Origin: an uncultured Flavobacterium sp.
GTDB lineage: Bacteria; Bacteroidota; Bacteroidia; Flavobacteriales; Flavobacteriaceae
Reading direction: 5' to 3'
NCBI RefSeq assembly: GCF_963422545.1
Contig: NZ_OY730244.1
Span: 1 to 64,000 of the forward strand
Length of the DNA stretch: 64,000 nt
Position numbers and translations under genes: made by a program. Shown one piece after another: positions 17,564-25,861 of the stretch. Positions within the stretch are counted from its first letter, which is position 1, and each line of letters begins with the position of its first letter. Below the pieces are notes generated by a model that worked only from the letters and a program-made list of their open reading frames with translations, searched no databases and was not told where the DNA came from.

Positions 17564-17571
17564 CAAATTTA
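17564..17571 (-). promoter_or_regulatory. -7 promoter element TAAATTTG for HipA-like/DUF3037 pair
   Basis: Exact TAnnTTTG match on the minus strand, 14 bp before the ATG of the kinase gene. Confidence 0.55.
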
Positions 17572-17581
17572 GATTTTTTCT

Positions 17582-17710
17582 TAACCGCAAAGTTCGCAAA
17601 GTTTTACGCAAAGAGCGCTAAGAATGATTTTAAAGTTGTTGTGGTTTAAAGTACGCGGATGAAACGGATTCGCTAAAGCGAAGACGCAGATTAACACGGA
17701 TTTTTTATTC
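17582..17710. repeat. Intergenic repeats (CGCAAAG and GATGAAACGGATT types)
   Basis: First a run of CGCAAAG-type units (CCGCAAAGTTCGCAAAG), then at about 17652 GCGGATGAAACGGATT with TCGCTAAAGCGA and CACGGATTTTTTATT. The second part is a diverged copy of the 100-bp unit that is tandemly repeated at 18731-19029. Nothing else is seen in 17551-17831. Confidence 0.6.
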
Positions 17711-17831
17711 TTATCTGTGTTTTTGTCGTCCCAAGTGACGAGAAATCACAAAATAACCGTGTAAACTTTAGTCTATAGGCAAACTGAGTTAACCTGAAAC
17801 AAAGAAAACTTGAAACAAATTATCTCATTTT

Positions 17832-18680
17832 CTAATTATCTAATTCTAAAAAAGCCTTTCCTAAATTTTCAATTATATCTGAAGCTATAAACGATTGATA
17901 ACCTGTTTTTGGTAAAGCGATATCAGCTGTTAGTCCGTGGAGGAAGACGCCTAGTTTTGCTGCGTGTTTGGGTTCATAACCTTGCGCCAATAAACTTGTG
18001 ATGATTCCGGTTAGGGTATCGCCGCTTCCTGCGGTTGCTAATGCAGCATTTCCGGTGGTGTTTTCGTAGATTTCGGTTTTGTTGATGATGTAGGTTGGTG
18101 CGCCTTTCATGACGATTATGACTTTGTATTTTTCAGAAAAAACAATTGTTTTTTGAAACTTTTCAGATTCTGAATTCCATTTGCCTATTAAGCGTTCCAA
18201 TTCTTTTGGATGAGGTGTCAGAATTGTGTTTTCAGGAACTAATTCTAACCAGGATTGGTTCTCTGCTAAAATATTTAATGCGTCAGCATCGAGAACTAAA
18301 GGTGTTTTATTGACTCTTAAAAATTCGAACAGGGCTTTTTGTGTACCTAACTCCTGCCCGATTCCCGGTCCGATTGCTATTGCCTGAGGAATTAATGGCA
18401 GATGGATATTGGTGATAAAATTGGTATTTTCATCGGTGACCACCATAACTTCGGGAATCGAGATTTGCAGAATCTGGTAACCACATTTTGGTGTGAAAGT
18501 AGTTACGAGTCCGCAGCCTGATTTTAAACAGGATTTTGACGCGAGAACTGCTGCTCCAATTTTGCCATAACTTCCGGCAATTATCACGGCGTGCCCCTGA
18601 AGTCCTTTATGTGTGTTGGGATTTACGGGTTTGTAGAATTTTAGAATATCTTCTTTTGTGATTAGAAACGGATCTTTCAT
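17832..18680 (-). CDS. nnrD: ADP-dependent NAD(P)H-hydrate dehydratase
   Basis: 282 residues, corresponding to the C-terminal (YjeF_C, ribokinase-like) half of the NnrE-NnrD fusion; no epimerase half is present. It repairs hydrated NAD(P)H, in the cytoplasm. Key motifs are GHAVIIAGSYGKIGAAVLAS near the start, AIGPGIGQ, PLVLDADALN with TPHPKEL, and the anion-hole/ATP region ATAGSGDTLTGIITSLLAQG near the end. In many bacteria the two halves are fused; here the dehydratase stands alone. A start at 18680 (MKDPFLITKED) is reasonable. Confidence 0.9.
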   Translation of the reverse strand: MKDPFLITKEDILKFYKPVNPNTHKGLQGHAVIIAGSYGKIGAAVLASKSCLKSGCGLVTTFTPKCGYQILQISIPEVMVVTDENTNFITNIHLPLIPQAIAIGPGIGQELGTQKALFEFLRVNKTPLVLDADALNILAENQSWLELVPENTILTPHPKELERLIGKWNSESEKFQKTIVFSEKYKVIIVMKGAPTYIINKTEIYENTTGNAALATAGSGDTLTGIITSLLAQGYEPKHAAKLGVFLHGLTADIALPKTGYQSFIASDIIENLGKAFLELDN

Positions 18681-18730
18681 TGGGCTTTTTTATCTATTGT
18701 ATTGATGTTGAATCACTTTTTGATTTTAGT

Positions 18731-19029
18731 TTGATGTTATTTATGACGCTGATGAAACGGATTTACTTCGTAAAGACGCGGATAAAAACAGATTTTTTAT
18801 TATGTGGATTCCTATATGTTTTGTATTCAGATTGATGTTATTTATAACGCTGATGAAACGGATTTACTTCGTAAAAACGCGGATAAAAACAGATTTTTTA
18901 TTAGTGGATTCCTATATGTTTTGTGTTCAGATTGGTGTTATTTATGACGCTGATTAAACGGATTTACTTCGTAAAAACGCGGATAAAAACAGATTTTTTA
19001 TTAGTGGATTCTTATATGTTTTGTATTCA
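18731..19029. repeat. Three-copy tandem repeat of about 100 bp
   Basis: Copies at 18731-18831, 18832-18931 and 18932-19029 (periods 101 and 100 bp) are nearly identical. Each contains GATGAAACGGATTTACTTCG and the shared tract ending in CAGATTTTTTATT. Copies 2 and 3 share AAAAACGCGG where copy 1 has AAAGACGCGG. Copy 1 reads TTATGTGG where copies 2 and 3 read TTAGTGG. No coding potential was found. Confidence 0.9.
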
Positions 19030-19096
19030 TTTTAATAATAAAAATTCACGTTATTAAAGTTACGTAAAAAATGAAGATAAAATGATTCTCTTTATC

Positions 19097-19186
19097 CTGG
19101 AGCCTTAGCCCTGATAGCAGCGGTATCCTTTTGCTTTTTTCTTTAAAAAGCAAAAGATATAGCGGATAGCAGGAAATAGCTCCTAA
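19097..19186. ncRNA. Structured element, possible flavobacterial RNA motif
   Basis: Nested complementary segments: GGAGC (19099-19103) with GCTCC (19179-19183), CCTG (19110-19113) with CAGG (19170-19173), and a 12-bp hairpin CTTTTGCTTTTT (19128-19139) with AAAAAGCAAAAG (19145-19156), loop of five. Internal-loop segments AGCGG and GATAGC occur on both sides. From memory this resembles a sequence common in Flavobacterium intergenic regions and may be the flavo-1 RNA motif, which I cannot confirm. It lies upstream of the gcvT promoter at 19236, so it is not in the gcvT leader. Strand is undecided. Confidence 0.45.
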
Positions 19187-19235
19187 TCATTGCGAAATTT
19201 ATAATTTAGTGTGTATCATTTTGATATTTTTTGAA

Positions 19236-19243
19236 TAAATTTG
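19236..19243 (+). promoter_or_regulatory. -7 promoter element TAAATTTG of gcvT
   Basis: Exact TAnnTTTG match; predicted start near 19250 and gcvT ATG at 19269. Confidence 0.55.
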
Positions 19244-19268
19244 CGACTCAATTTTATAAAACAACACA

Positions 19269-20351
19269 ATGAAAAACACTGCGCTTACGCACATACATGA
19301 GGGTTTGGGAGCGAAAATGCTACCTTTTGCCGGTTACAACATGCCTATTACATACGAAGGTGTTAATGCTGAACATGAAACGGTTCGAAACAGTGTGGGG
19401 GTCTTTGACGTTTCTCACATGGGAGAATTTTTGTTGAGCGGACCAAATGCTTTGGCTTTGATTCAAAAAGTGACTTCAAACGACGCTTCGACTTTGACTA
19501 TCGGAAGAGCGCAATATTCTTGCCTGCCTAACAATGAGGGCGGAATTGTTGATGATTTGATTGTTTATAAAATGAAAGATGAGGAGTATTTATTGGTTGT
19601 AAATGCTTCGAATATCGAAAAAGACTGGAACTGGATTTCATCACACAATGATTTGGGTGTTGATATGAAAAACATTTCTGATGATTATTCTCTATTGGCG
19701 ATTCAGGGACCAAAAGCGGTTGAAGCTATGCAGTCTTTGTCTTCTATAGATTTATCTGCAATTGCTTATTACCATTTTGAAGTGGCTGATTTTGCCGGAT
19801 TCAATGATGTAATTATCTCTGCAACTGGTTATACTGGTTCTGGAGGGTTCGAAATTTACTGCAAAAATGCTGATGCTGAAGCGATTTGGAACAAAGTTTT
19901 TGAAGCTGGTGAAGCTTTCGGAATTAAACCAATTGGTCTTGCTGCTCGTGATACTTTACGTCTTGAAATGGGTTTCTGTTTGTACGGAAATGATATTAAT
20001 GATACTACTTCTCCGCTTGAAGCCGGATTGGGATGGATCACTAAATTTACTAAAGACTTTACAAACTCTGAGGCTCTTAAAAAGCAAAAAGAAGCTGGTG
20101 TTACCAGAAAATTAGTTGCTTTTGAAATGCAGGAACGTGCTGTGCCAAGACATGATTATGAAATTGTTGATGCTTCTGGTGCTGTAATTGGTATTGTAAC
20201 TTCTGGAACTATGTCGCCTTCTATGAATAAAGGTATTGGTTTAGGATATGTTACGGTAAATAATAGTGCTGTTGATAGTGATATCTTTATTAGAATTAGA
20301 AAAAATGATGTTGCTGCAAAAGTGGTTAAATTACCTTTTTACAAGAAATAG
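19269..20351 (+). CDS. gcvT: Aminomethyltransferase (glycine cleavage T protein)
   Basis: 360 residues, normal length. It transfers the aminomethyl carbon from H-protein to tetrahydrofolate in the glycine cleavage system. Motifs include MLPFAGYNMPITYEG, GVFDVSHMGEF, GYTGSGGFEIY and LAARDTLRLEMGFCLYGNDI, all characteristic of GcvT. The genes for the H and P proteins are not in the window, so the system is dispersed. It has its own promoter and a strong terminator at 20375. Confidence 0.96.
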   Translation: MKNTALTHIHEGLGAKMLPFAGYNMPITYEGVNAEHETVRNSVGVFDVSHMGEFLLSGPNALALIQKVTSNDASTLTIGRAQYSCLPNNEGGIVDDLIVYKMKDEEYLLVVNASNIEKDWNWISSHNDLGVDMKNISDDYSLLAIQGPKAVEAMQSLSSIDLSAIAYYHFEVADFAGFNDVIISATGYTGSGGFEIYCKNADAEAIWNKVFEAGEAFGIKPIGLAARDTLRLEMGFCLYGNDINDTTSPLEAGLGWITKFTKDFTNSEALKKQKEAGVTRKLVAFEMQERAVPRHDYEIVDASGAVIGIVTSGTMSPSMNKGIGLGYVTVNNSAVDSDIFIRIRKNDVAAKVVKLPFYKK

Positions 20352-20374
20352 TTTTTTAAGACATATATATTTAG

Positions 20375-20408
20375 AAATGCGTTACTCAAAAAGTAACGCA
20401 TTTTTTTT
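20375..20408 (+). terminator. Terminator of gcvT
   Basis: AAATGCGTTACT (20375-20386) pairs with AGTAACGCATTT (20392-20403), loop of five, followed by a run of T to 20408. Confidence 0.9.
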
Positions 20409-20467
20409 GCCACGAATTCACGAATTATTGTAAGTGCAGGATAAACAATAATTCGTGAATTCCTGGC
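20409..20467. repeat. Inverted repeat GCCACGAATTCACGAATT
   Basis: Arms 20409-20431 and 20445-20467 are complementary over about 22 of 23 bases, with a 13-base loop. It immediately abuts the gcvT terminator. A separate perfect palindrome CCCGAAGCTTCGGG is at 20499-20512. No gene is seen in 20352-20619. Confidence 0.8.
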
Positions 20468-20619
20468 TTCTTTATGGCTTTATATTTTAAAAATTTATCC
20501 CGAAGCTTCGGGACTATATGTTAAAATAAATCACGGTGATGTAAGAAGTTTTAGAAAATAATATAACCTTTTATGAAAAATTAAATGTAACTTTAGTGTA
20601 AATGATAGATTTTCTATTT

Positions 20620-22650
20620 ATGAAAAAAATTTGGCTGATATTTTTGTTGACTACAACTGTTCTATTTAGTCAAACTAGCGCTGAAACATGTGAAATCGTA
20701 AACAAAATAAACGCACTTATTCAGGCAGAACATATCAGGCCAAAACCTGTAGACGATAGTCTATCAGTTTATGTTTTTGATAATCTTATCAATGGCTTAG
20801 ATCCTTCAAGAAATATTTTTTACAAAAGCGAATACGACGAAATGTCGGCTAAATATCGATTTAATTTAGACGATTTAATTTTGAGCGATGACTGTAGTTT
20901 TTTGACTGATATTACTACCAAATACAAAAATGGACTTCTTAGAACTAAAGCTGTTCTGGAAAAAATTCAAACTGAAACTATTGACTATAATATAAAAGAC
21001 ACTATTAGATTTTACAAAAAATCATTTCCGTTTTATCTTAAAAAAGAGGATTTAGAGAAAGCCTGGCTTAAAAAACTTCGTTATCAGATTCTGGATGAAA
21101 TGGCAGAAAGTAGTGACAATCTGGATTCTATTAAGGCTAATTTTAAATCGATTGAACTTGCCTCAAAAAAGTTGATTTTATCAAATGAAATCTGCAGAAT
21201 CAATACGCTTCTTCAAACTAAACTTAAACAAGACGAAAACTTATACAATTTCTTTTGTACTTATTTTGATCCGCATACGGCTTATTTTAGCGATGATTCT
21301 AAAACGAGTTTTGTAGCTTCATTATCTAAAGAACATTTATCTTTAGGAATGAGTGTGAATCTTAATGAAAAAAATGAAATTATTATTGAAGAAATTGACC
21401 CAAATGGTCCGGCTTATAAAACCGGACAAATTAAAAAGGGAGATCAAATTATTTCTATTTCGAATCAAAAAGAAACGCTGCAGGTTTCTTGTGCTTCGCT
21501 AGAATCTATTTCGACAATGATTTTATCAGAATCAAATAAAAGTATTACGCTTACGCTAAAAAGAAACGCCGGCAAAAGCTTTGATGTTTATATCGAAAAA
21601 CAAGTAATGAAAGACGAAGAGAATTCGGTTTTTAGTTTTATTGTTGGGAAAGAGAGTAAAATTGGATACATCAAGATTCCGAGTTTTTATGCTGATTTAG
21701 ATGGAACCAGTCGCAAAGGCTGTGCCGATGATGTTGCCAGAGAAGTAATAAAACTTGAAAGAGATAATATAAAAGGTCTTGTAATTGATTTGATCGATAA
21801 CGGCGGCGGATCTATGGAGGAAGCCATAAAAATGGCCGGAATGTTTATAGATTATGGTCCGCTATCTATTGTTGTAGATAATAAAAACGGAAAATCTGTA
21901 ATTAATGATCCTTATAAAGGTTTGATTTATAAAGGTCCTATCGTGATTTTGATCAATAGCAATACGGCTTCTGCCAGTGAATTTTTCTCTTCGATATTGC
22001 AAGATTATAATCGTGCTTTGTTATTAGGGAGCAACACGCTTGGAAAAGCTACAATGCAAACTATTCTTTCGCTTGACGAAAGTAAAAACACTGACTTTCT
22101 AAAAATTACGATTAACAAATTCTACAGAGTTACAGGCAAAAGTCACCAATATGTTGGGGTTACTCCTGATGTAATAATCCCGGAATTCTACGAAAGTGTT
22201 TATCAAAAAGAAAGCGATTTCCCCACTGCAATCAAAAATGACAGTATCGAGCCGTTTTTAAAATACAAACCTTATGTAAAGAGAAATCTTATCGATAAAC
22301 TGGCTAAAAATAGTACTGCAAGATTGGCAGACAACTCCTTTTTTAATAATATTAAAAAAATAAACTTGAAAATTAATCAGTTGGTGAATATCCCTAAAGC
22401 TGAGGTTCCGATGACATTGGACGCTGTTTTTCAGCAGAAAAAAATCGTAAACTCACTTTGGATGGAAATCAATACTTTTAATGATGAAAACAATCCGTTG
22501 GAAGTTTACAATTCTACCGTAAATCAGTTTTTACTTGGCGCCTATCCTACCGAAAAAACGATAAATCAATATCAAATTGATAATCTAAAAACTAATCCGT
22601 ATTTGAATGAGGCAGTGAATGTTATTAATGAGTTTAATGCATCGAAATAG
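20620..22650 (+). CDS. S41-family C-terminal processing peptidase
   Basis: 676 residues from the ATG at 20620; an in-frame ATG 18 bp upstream would spoil the signal peptide MKKIWLIFLLTTTVLFSQ. A PDZ domain sits around SLGMSVNLNEKNEIIIEEID to KSITLTLKRN, followed by the TSPc protease core. The Ser-Lys dyad is Ser451 in NTASASEF and Lys476 in NTLGKATMQ, with the 25-residue spacing known for Prc/Ctp proteases. The length and the extended N- and C-terminal helical parts place it near the Prc (tail-specific protease) group, acting in the periplasm. Confidence 0.9.
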   Translation: MKKIWLIFLLTTTVLFSQTSAETCEIVNKINALIQAEHIRPKPVDDSLSVYVFDNLINGLDPSRNIFYKSEYDEMSAKYRFNLDDLILSDDCSFLTDITTKYKNGLLRTKAVLEKIQTETIDYNIKDTIRFYKKSFPFYLKKEDLEKAWLKKLRYQILDEMAESSDNLDSIKANFKSIELASKKLILSNEICRINTLLQTKLKQDENLYNFFCTYFDPHTAYFSDDSKTSFVASLSKEHLSLGMSVNLNEKNEIIIEEIDPNGPAYKTGQIKKGDQIISISNQKETLQVSCASLESISTMILSESNKSITLTLKRNAGKSFDVYIEKQVMKDEENSVFSFIVGKESKIGYIKIPSFYADLDGTSRKGCADDVAREVIKLERDNIKGLVIDLIDNGGGSMEEAIKMAGMFIDYGPLSIVVDNKNGKSVINDPYKGLIYKGPIVILINSNTASASEFFSSILQDYNRALLLGSNTLGKATMQTILSLDESKNTDFLKITINKFYRVTGKSHQYVGVTPDVIIPEFYESVYQKESDFPTAIKNDSIEPFLKYKPYVKRNLIDKLAKNSTARLADNSFFNNIKKINLKINQLVNIPKAEVPMTLDAVFQQKKIVNSLWMEINTFNDENNPLEVYNSTVNQFLLGAYPTEKTINQYQIDNLKTNPYLNEAVNVINEFNASK

Positions 22651-22680
22651 TTTCAGGTTTCAGGTTTTGAAATGAGAATA

Positions 22681-22837
22681 AAAATTTTAATCGCAAAGCA
22701 CGCAGAGTTTTTTTATCTGTAAGGTTTTTATAAAACGCAAAGTTCGCAAAGCTATTTCCAGATAAAGCTTTGCGAACTTTGTGTTTGTCAACACAATCTA
22801 TTATAAAAAAAACTCTGCGTGCTTTGCGGTTAATTTT
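22681..22837. repeat. Nested double inverted repeat
   Basis: Outer arms 22681-22715 and 22803-22837 are complementary over most of 35 bases (core GCAAAGCACGCAGAG with CTCTGCGTGCTTTGC). Inside lies a second inverted repeat, 22733-22753 with 22766-22786, complementary at 20 of 21 bases (core CGCAAAGTTCGCAAAG). The whole can fold into a hairpin within a hairpin. Nothing else is seen in 22651-22954 apart from AAAACTTGAAAACTGAAACC at about 22857. Confidence 0.85.
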
Positions 22838-22954
22838 ACACAAACTTACCTTATTTCAAAACTTGAAAACTGAAACCTGAAACTTTTTAACATCTAACTT
22901 CTAACTAACTCTAAAAAAGAATACAATTGATTTTGGAAAAATAAGGAATAACCG

Positions 22955-22962
22955 TATTTTTG
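22955..22962 (+). promoter_or_regulatory. Promoter of the YebC-family gene (TTTG-N19-TATTTTTG)
   Basis: TATTTTTG matches TAnnTTTG, and TTTG at 22932-22935 lies 19 bp upstream, in the spacing expected for a Bacteroidota -33 element. Confidence 0.65.
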
Positions 22963-22985
22963 CATCACAAAACTAAAAATTAGAA

Positions 22986-23699
22986 ATGGGAAGAGCGTTC
23001 GAATTTAGAAAAGGAAGAAAAATGAAACGTTGGTCAGCAATGGCTAAAACATTTACCCGAATTGGTAAAGATATCGTTATGGCCGTTAAAGAAGGTGGTC
23101 CTAACCCAGATGCCAATTCTAGATTAAGAGCTGTAATACAAAATGCAAAAGCCGCTAACATGCCTAAGGACAATGTTGAGCGCGCGATAAAAAATGCAAG
23201 CAATAAAGATACTGCCAATTATAAGGAAATTTTGTTTGAAGGATATGCTCCTCACGGAATTGCAATTTTGATTGAAACTGCATCTGACAACAATAATAGA
23301 ACTGTAGCAAATATTCGCAGCTACTTTAACAAATGTAACGGAACAATGGGAACGCAAGGTTCTGTTGAGTTTATGTTTGACCATACTTGTAATTTCAGAA
23401 TTGCAAAAGGTAATCTTGATCCTGAAGAATTAGAATTGGAATTAATTGATTTTGGTGCCGAAGAAGTTTTTGAAGATGAAGACGGAATCTTAATCTATGC
23501 TCCTTTTGGAAGCTTTGGAGCTTTGCAAAAAGAATTAGAAAACAGAGGTTTAGAAATTTTATCTTCTGGTTTTGAGCGTATTCCTCAAATCACGAAAGAA
23601 CTTACTGAAGCTCAAATCGCTGATGTTGAAAAACTAATCGAAAAAATTGAAGAAGATGATGACGTTATGAACGTTTATCACACGATGAAAGAGGAATAG
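22986..23699 (+). CDS. YebC/PmpR (TACO1) family regulator
   Basis: 237 residues, typical length. The N-terminus MGRAFEFRKGRKMKRWSAMA and GPNPDANSRLRAVIQNAKAA followed by NMPKDNVERAI are hallmark YebC sequences, and the acidic C-terminus is also usual. Members act as DNA-binding regulators or, for one branch, as translation factors that relieve ribosome stalling at proline stretches; which applies here cannot be told from sequence. The gene is monocistronic, with its own promoter and a terminator at 23721. Confidence 0.93.
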   Translation: MGRAFEFRKGRKMKRWSAMAKTFTRIGKDIVMAVKEGGPNPDANSRLRAVIQNAKAANMPKDNVERAIKNASNKDTANYKEILFEGYAPHGIAILIETASDNNNRTVANIRSYFNKCNGTMGTQGSVEFMFDHTCNFRIAKGNLDPEELELELIDFGAEEVFEDEDGILIYAPFGSFGALQKELENRGLEILSSGFERIPQITKELTEAQIADVEKLIEKIEEDDDVMNVYHTMKEE

Positions 23700-23720
23700 T
23701 ATTCTCTTTTTATAAATATC

Positions 23721-23752
23721 AAAAGCCCTGAAAATTTTCAGGGCTTTTTTAT
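23721..23752. terminator. Bidirectional terminator
   Basis: AAAAGCCCTGAAAA and TTTTCAGGGCTTTT form a perfect stem with T runs on both strands. It serves the YebC-family gene and the convergent gene at 23785. Confidence 0.9.
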
Positions 23753-23784
23753 TTTTGAAAAATCCTTAATTGATTTTATCCAAT

Positions 23785-24522
23785 TTATTTATCAAGATAG
23801 TTAATCCCCAATCCGCCGGCGATATAAACTTTAGTCAACTCCTCTGTATTGATAATTATATTTTGCTGAAAAACATTCCCTTTTACTGACTTCACATCAA
23901 AAGGTATCACTTTAGACAGATAATAATCGCTGCTGGCGATAGTAATCATCAAGGCTTTATCCTCTTTTGAAAGAATAACCGGAATAGAAAACTCTCCTGT
24001 TTTTGGATTTATCTTAACGGGAGTTGGTTCATTATTAATAGTAAGTGTCAAGTCTGGATATGTTGTTTGGTCCAAAGGTCTATGGGTTTTGGCATCTAAT
24101 AATTTCCCCTTAACTATTATCGAAATTTCCTTTTCTACTGTTTGACTAAAAGCAACTTTACCAACAATAAGACTTACTGGTTCCGGGCTGTTAATTTCAG
24201 TCTCTACCGGAGTTTTTTCTTGCGCGACAACGCTTGAAGTTAGTAAAACCGAAGCTGCGATTGCTGCATATTTAAGATTATTCATTTTAGAAACTTCATT
24301 GTATTCAAATTCATTTTCTAACTGCGTTGTTTTTAACCTTGCACAAATGTTTTGATCTTTATTTTCTGCAATAAATCTTGCAATTTCTGAGTTTGTTTTT
24401 CTGCTTAAATCAATAACATTTTTAGCGCAGGAATCGCAAAATGAACCTTTTGAATTAGGAATCATTTTATCAAAATTTTCAGAACAAGGACTTACTATTT
24501 CTAAGGTGAATTTCTTTTTCAT
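23785..24522 (-). CDS. Cys-motif membrane protein with a C-terminal beta domain
   Basis: 245 residues. The N-terminal cytoplasmic-looking part has SPCSENFDKMIP, SFCDSCAKNVIDLS and ICARL, a conserved cysteine pattern (C, C-x2-C, C) seen in many flavobacterial proteins of unknown function. A hydrophobic segment at about 82-99 (NNLKYAAIAASVLLTSSVVA) could be a membrane anchor. The outer part, around GKLLDAKTHRPL, resembles a carboxypeptidase regulatory-like or CNA-B-type beta domain. Function unknown; the cysteines may bind metal or a redox centre. Confidence 0.65.
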   Translation of the reverse strand: MKKKFTLEIVSPCSENFDKMIPNSKGSFCDSCAKNVIDLSRKTNSEIARFIAENKDQNICARLKTTQLENEFEYNEVSKMNNLKYAAIAASVLLTSSVVAQEKTPVETEINSPEPVSLIVGKVAFSQTVEKEISIIVKGKLLDAKTHRPLDQTTYPDLTLTINNEPTPVKINPKTGEFSIPVILSKEDKALMITIASSDYYLSKVIPFDVKSVKGNVFQQNIIINTEELTKVYIAGGLGINYLDK

Positions 24523-24678
24523 ACTCTAATTTTTAAAGTTAAAATCATTTTAAGATGATTACTATTTATATAGAGTATATTTTTTATAAAAAGGTTGGGA
24601 AGAGAATAAAATTATTTTTTTTTCTTACGATTATTCTTATTTTAATTATTTTTTAAGATCAATAATTCAAATTACCAT

Positions 24679-24686
24679 TATATTTG
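24679..24686 (+). promoter_or_regulatory. -7 promoter element TATATTTG of the 25-residue gene
   Basis: Exact TAnnTTTG match, about 32 bp upstream of the predicted small-protein start at 24725. Confidence 0.5.
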
Positions 24687-24724
24687 CCGATCTCAAATCT
24701 AAATTAATTTTAAAACAAACATTT

Positions 24725-24802
24725 ATGCAAACATCTAAATATACCAAATTTGCTATAATTGCTCTGGTAATTCTATTTATTGTTATTAGCGCTATTAGCT
24801 AG
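24725..24802 (+). CDS. 25-residue membrane microprotein
   Basis: ATG to TAG, 25 codons. The N-terminus MQTSKYTKF is polar and basic, and residues 9-24 are a single run of Ala, Ile, Leu, Val and Phe (FAIIALVILFIVISAI), long enough to cross a membrane. It has a TAnnTTTG element 39 bp upstream and a terminator-like hairpin 40 bp downstream, so it looks like a complete transcription unit in an otherwise empty 424-bp spacer. No family is recognised. It is too short for standard gene callers. Confidence 0.6.
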   Translation: MQTSKYTKFAIIALVILFIVISAIS

Positions 24803-24833
24803 AAAATACTAGAACTAAGAAACTAATGGACAC

Positions 24834-24872
24834 AAAAAAACCTTCTGAATGGATCTTTAGAAGGCTTTTTTT
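24834..24872 (+). terminator. Terminator after the 25-residue gene
   Basis: CCTTCT (24841-24846) pairs with AGAAGG (24859-24864), flanked by an A run and followed by CTTTTTTT. Confidence 0.75.
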
Positions 24873-24946
24873 CACTAATCCAAAAAATTTAATTGTACTA
24901 AACAACATAAAAAACTAACTAACTATTTAAAAATTATTCTTGATTC

Positions 24947-25861
24947 TTATTTTGAAGTAATTTTTTTAGATGAAGTATTTGTTATTTTCAACAAATATGT
25001 TCCTTCCGGCAAATCATTTATGCTCATTGAATTATTACCAATTATTCTTTGACCTTGTGAAAAAACCTCAACATTCTTTGAAACTCCGTTCACATCACTT
25101 GCCGTAATAATTGTAGCATTTGATGTTGCTGTTTTTGCTGCAGTTTTTCCTTTTCCGGTTGTAGCAACTTTTGCAGCAACCAATGGCTCGGCAATAACAA
25201 CTAAAGGCTTTGAACTTTTATAAAGCTCGGTAACCTGAGTGTCTGTTAATGCTACATCATATATTTTTAAATCATCTATATCAGCATTAATCCCTACAGT
25301 TGTATTTATTTCTCCTAATCTAAAAATATTCCCTTTAGTAGAACGATTGATTCTGTCTACAGATTTTAGCAATTGTCCATCTCTATATATTTTCGAAACT
25401 TTACCATTATAAGTTATCGTATAGTTGTACCAAATATCTTTTACAAGAGGAGTCGACACAATAACATCGTTTGTGGCTCCCCAACCCGCCAAACTTAAGT
25501 CTGAGTTAGATGATGTAGTACCTTGCTGCAATAAGCCACAATATTGGGCATTATAAGCGGTTCCGTATCCCCAAATATAGTTTGCTGATGAAATATCGTT
25601 TAACTTAACCCAAATACTTACTGTTCTCTCGCTATTCTCCTGAGGAAGATTGCCAATAACAGCTTCCAAAGCTTTATTGTTTAGCCGCTGTGCTCCTTTT
25701 ACAACTCCCGATCTATCAGTTACGAAATTATCAGTCCCCATAAATGAAGTTGTATTACTGGTATTATTTAAACTTCCATCGAAATTAAACTCCTGAATTG
25801 GATTCTGTGCATTAACATTCAAATAACTTACAAACATTATCGTCAGTAGTATTTTTTTCAT
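24947..25861 (-). CDS. Secreted LamG-like protein with T9SS sorting tail
   Basis: 304 residues. A signal peptide MKKILLTIMFVSYLNVNAQ leads into a LamG/concanavalin-like jelly-roll domain (residues about 20-215): VSIWVKLNDISSANYIWGYG, then WYNYTITYNGKVSKIYRDGQ and INADIDDLKIYDVALTD. A linker rich in Ala, Lys and Thr follows. The end, VEVFSQGQRIIG to LPEGTYLLKITN and KKITSK, is a type A T9SS sorting domain. It would be exported and possibly attached at the outer surface; ligand unknown, perhaps a polysaccharide. It is a tandem paralogue of the gene at 26260, closely similar along its whole length. Confidence 0.85.
   Translation of the reverse strand: MKKILLTIMFVSYLNVNAQNPIQEFNFDGSLNNTSNTTSFMGTDNFVTDRSGVVKGAQRLNNKALEAVIGNLPQENSERTVSIWVKLNDISSANYIWGYGTAYNAQYCGLLQQGTTSSNSDLSLAGWGATNDVIVSTPLVKDIWYNYTITYNGKVSKIYRDGQLLKSVDRINRSTKGNIFRLGEINTTVGINADIDDLKIYDVALTDTQVTELYKSSKPLVVIAEPLVAAKVATTGKGKTAAKTATSNATIITASDVNGVSKNVEVFSQGQRIIGNNSMSINDLPEGTYLLKITNTSSKKITSK

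Noticed and set aside
18731..19029. CRISPR array
   Set aside because: Only three units of about 100 bp with no distinct spacers between conserved short repeats; no cas genes nearby.
19097..19268. Glycine riboswitch ahead of gcvT
   Set aside because: The structured element lies upstream of the gcvT -7 promoter (19236), so it is not in the gcvT leader, and it lacks the look of the glycine aptamer.
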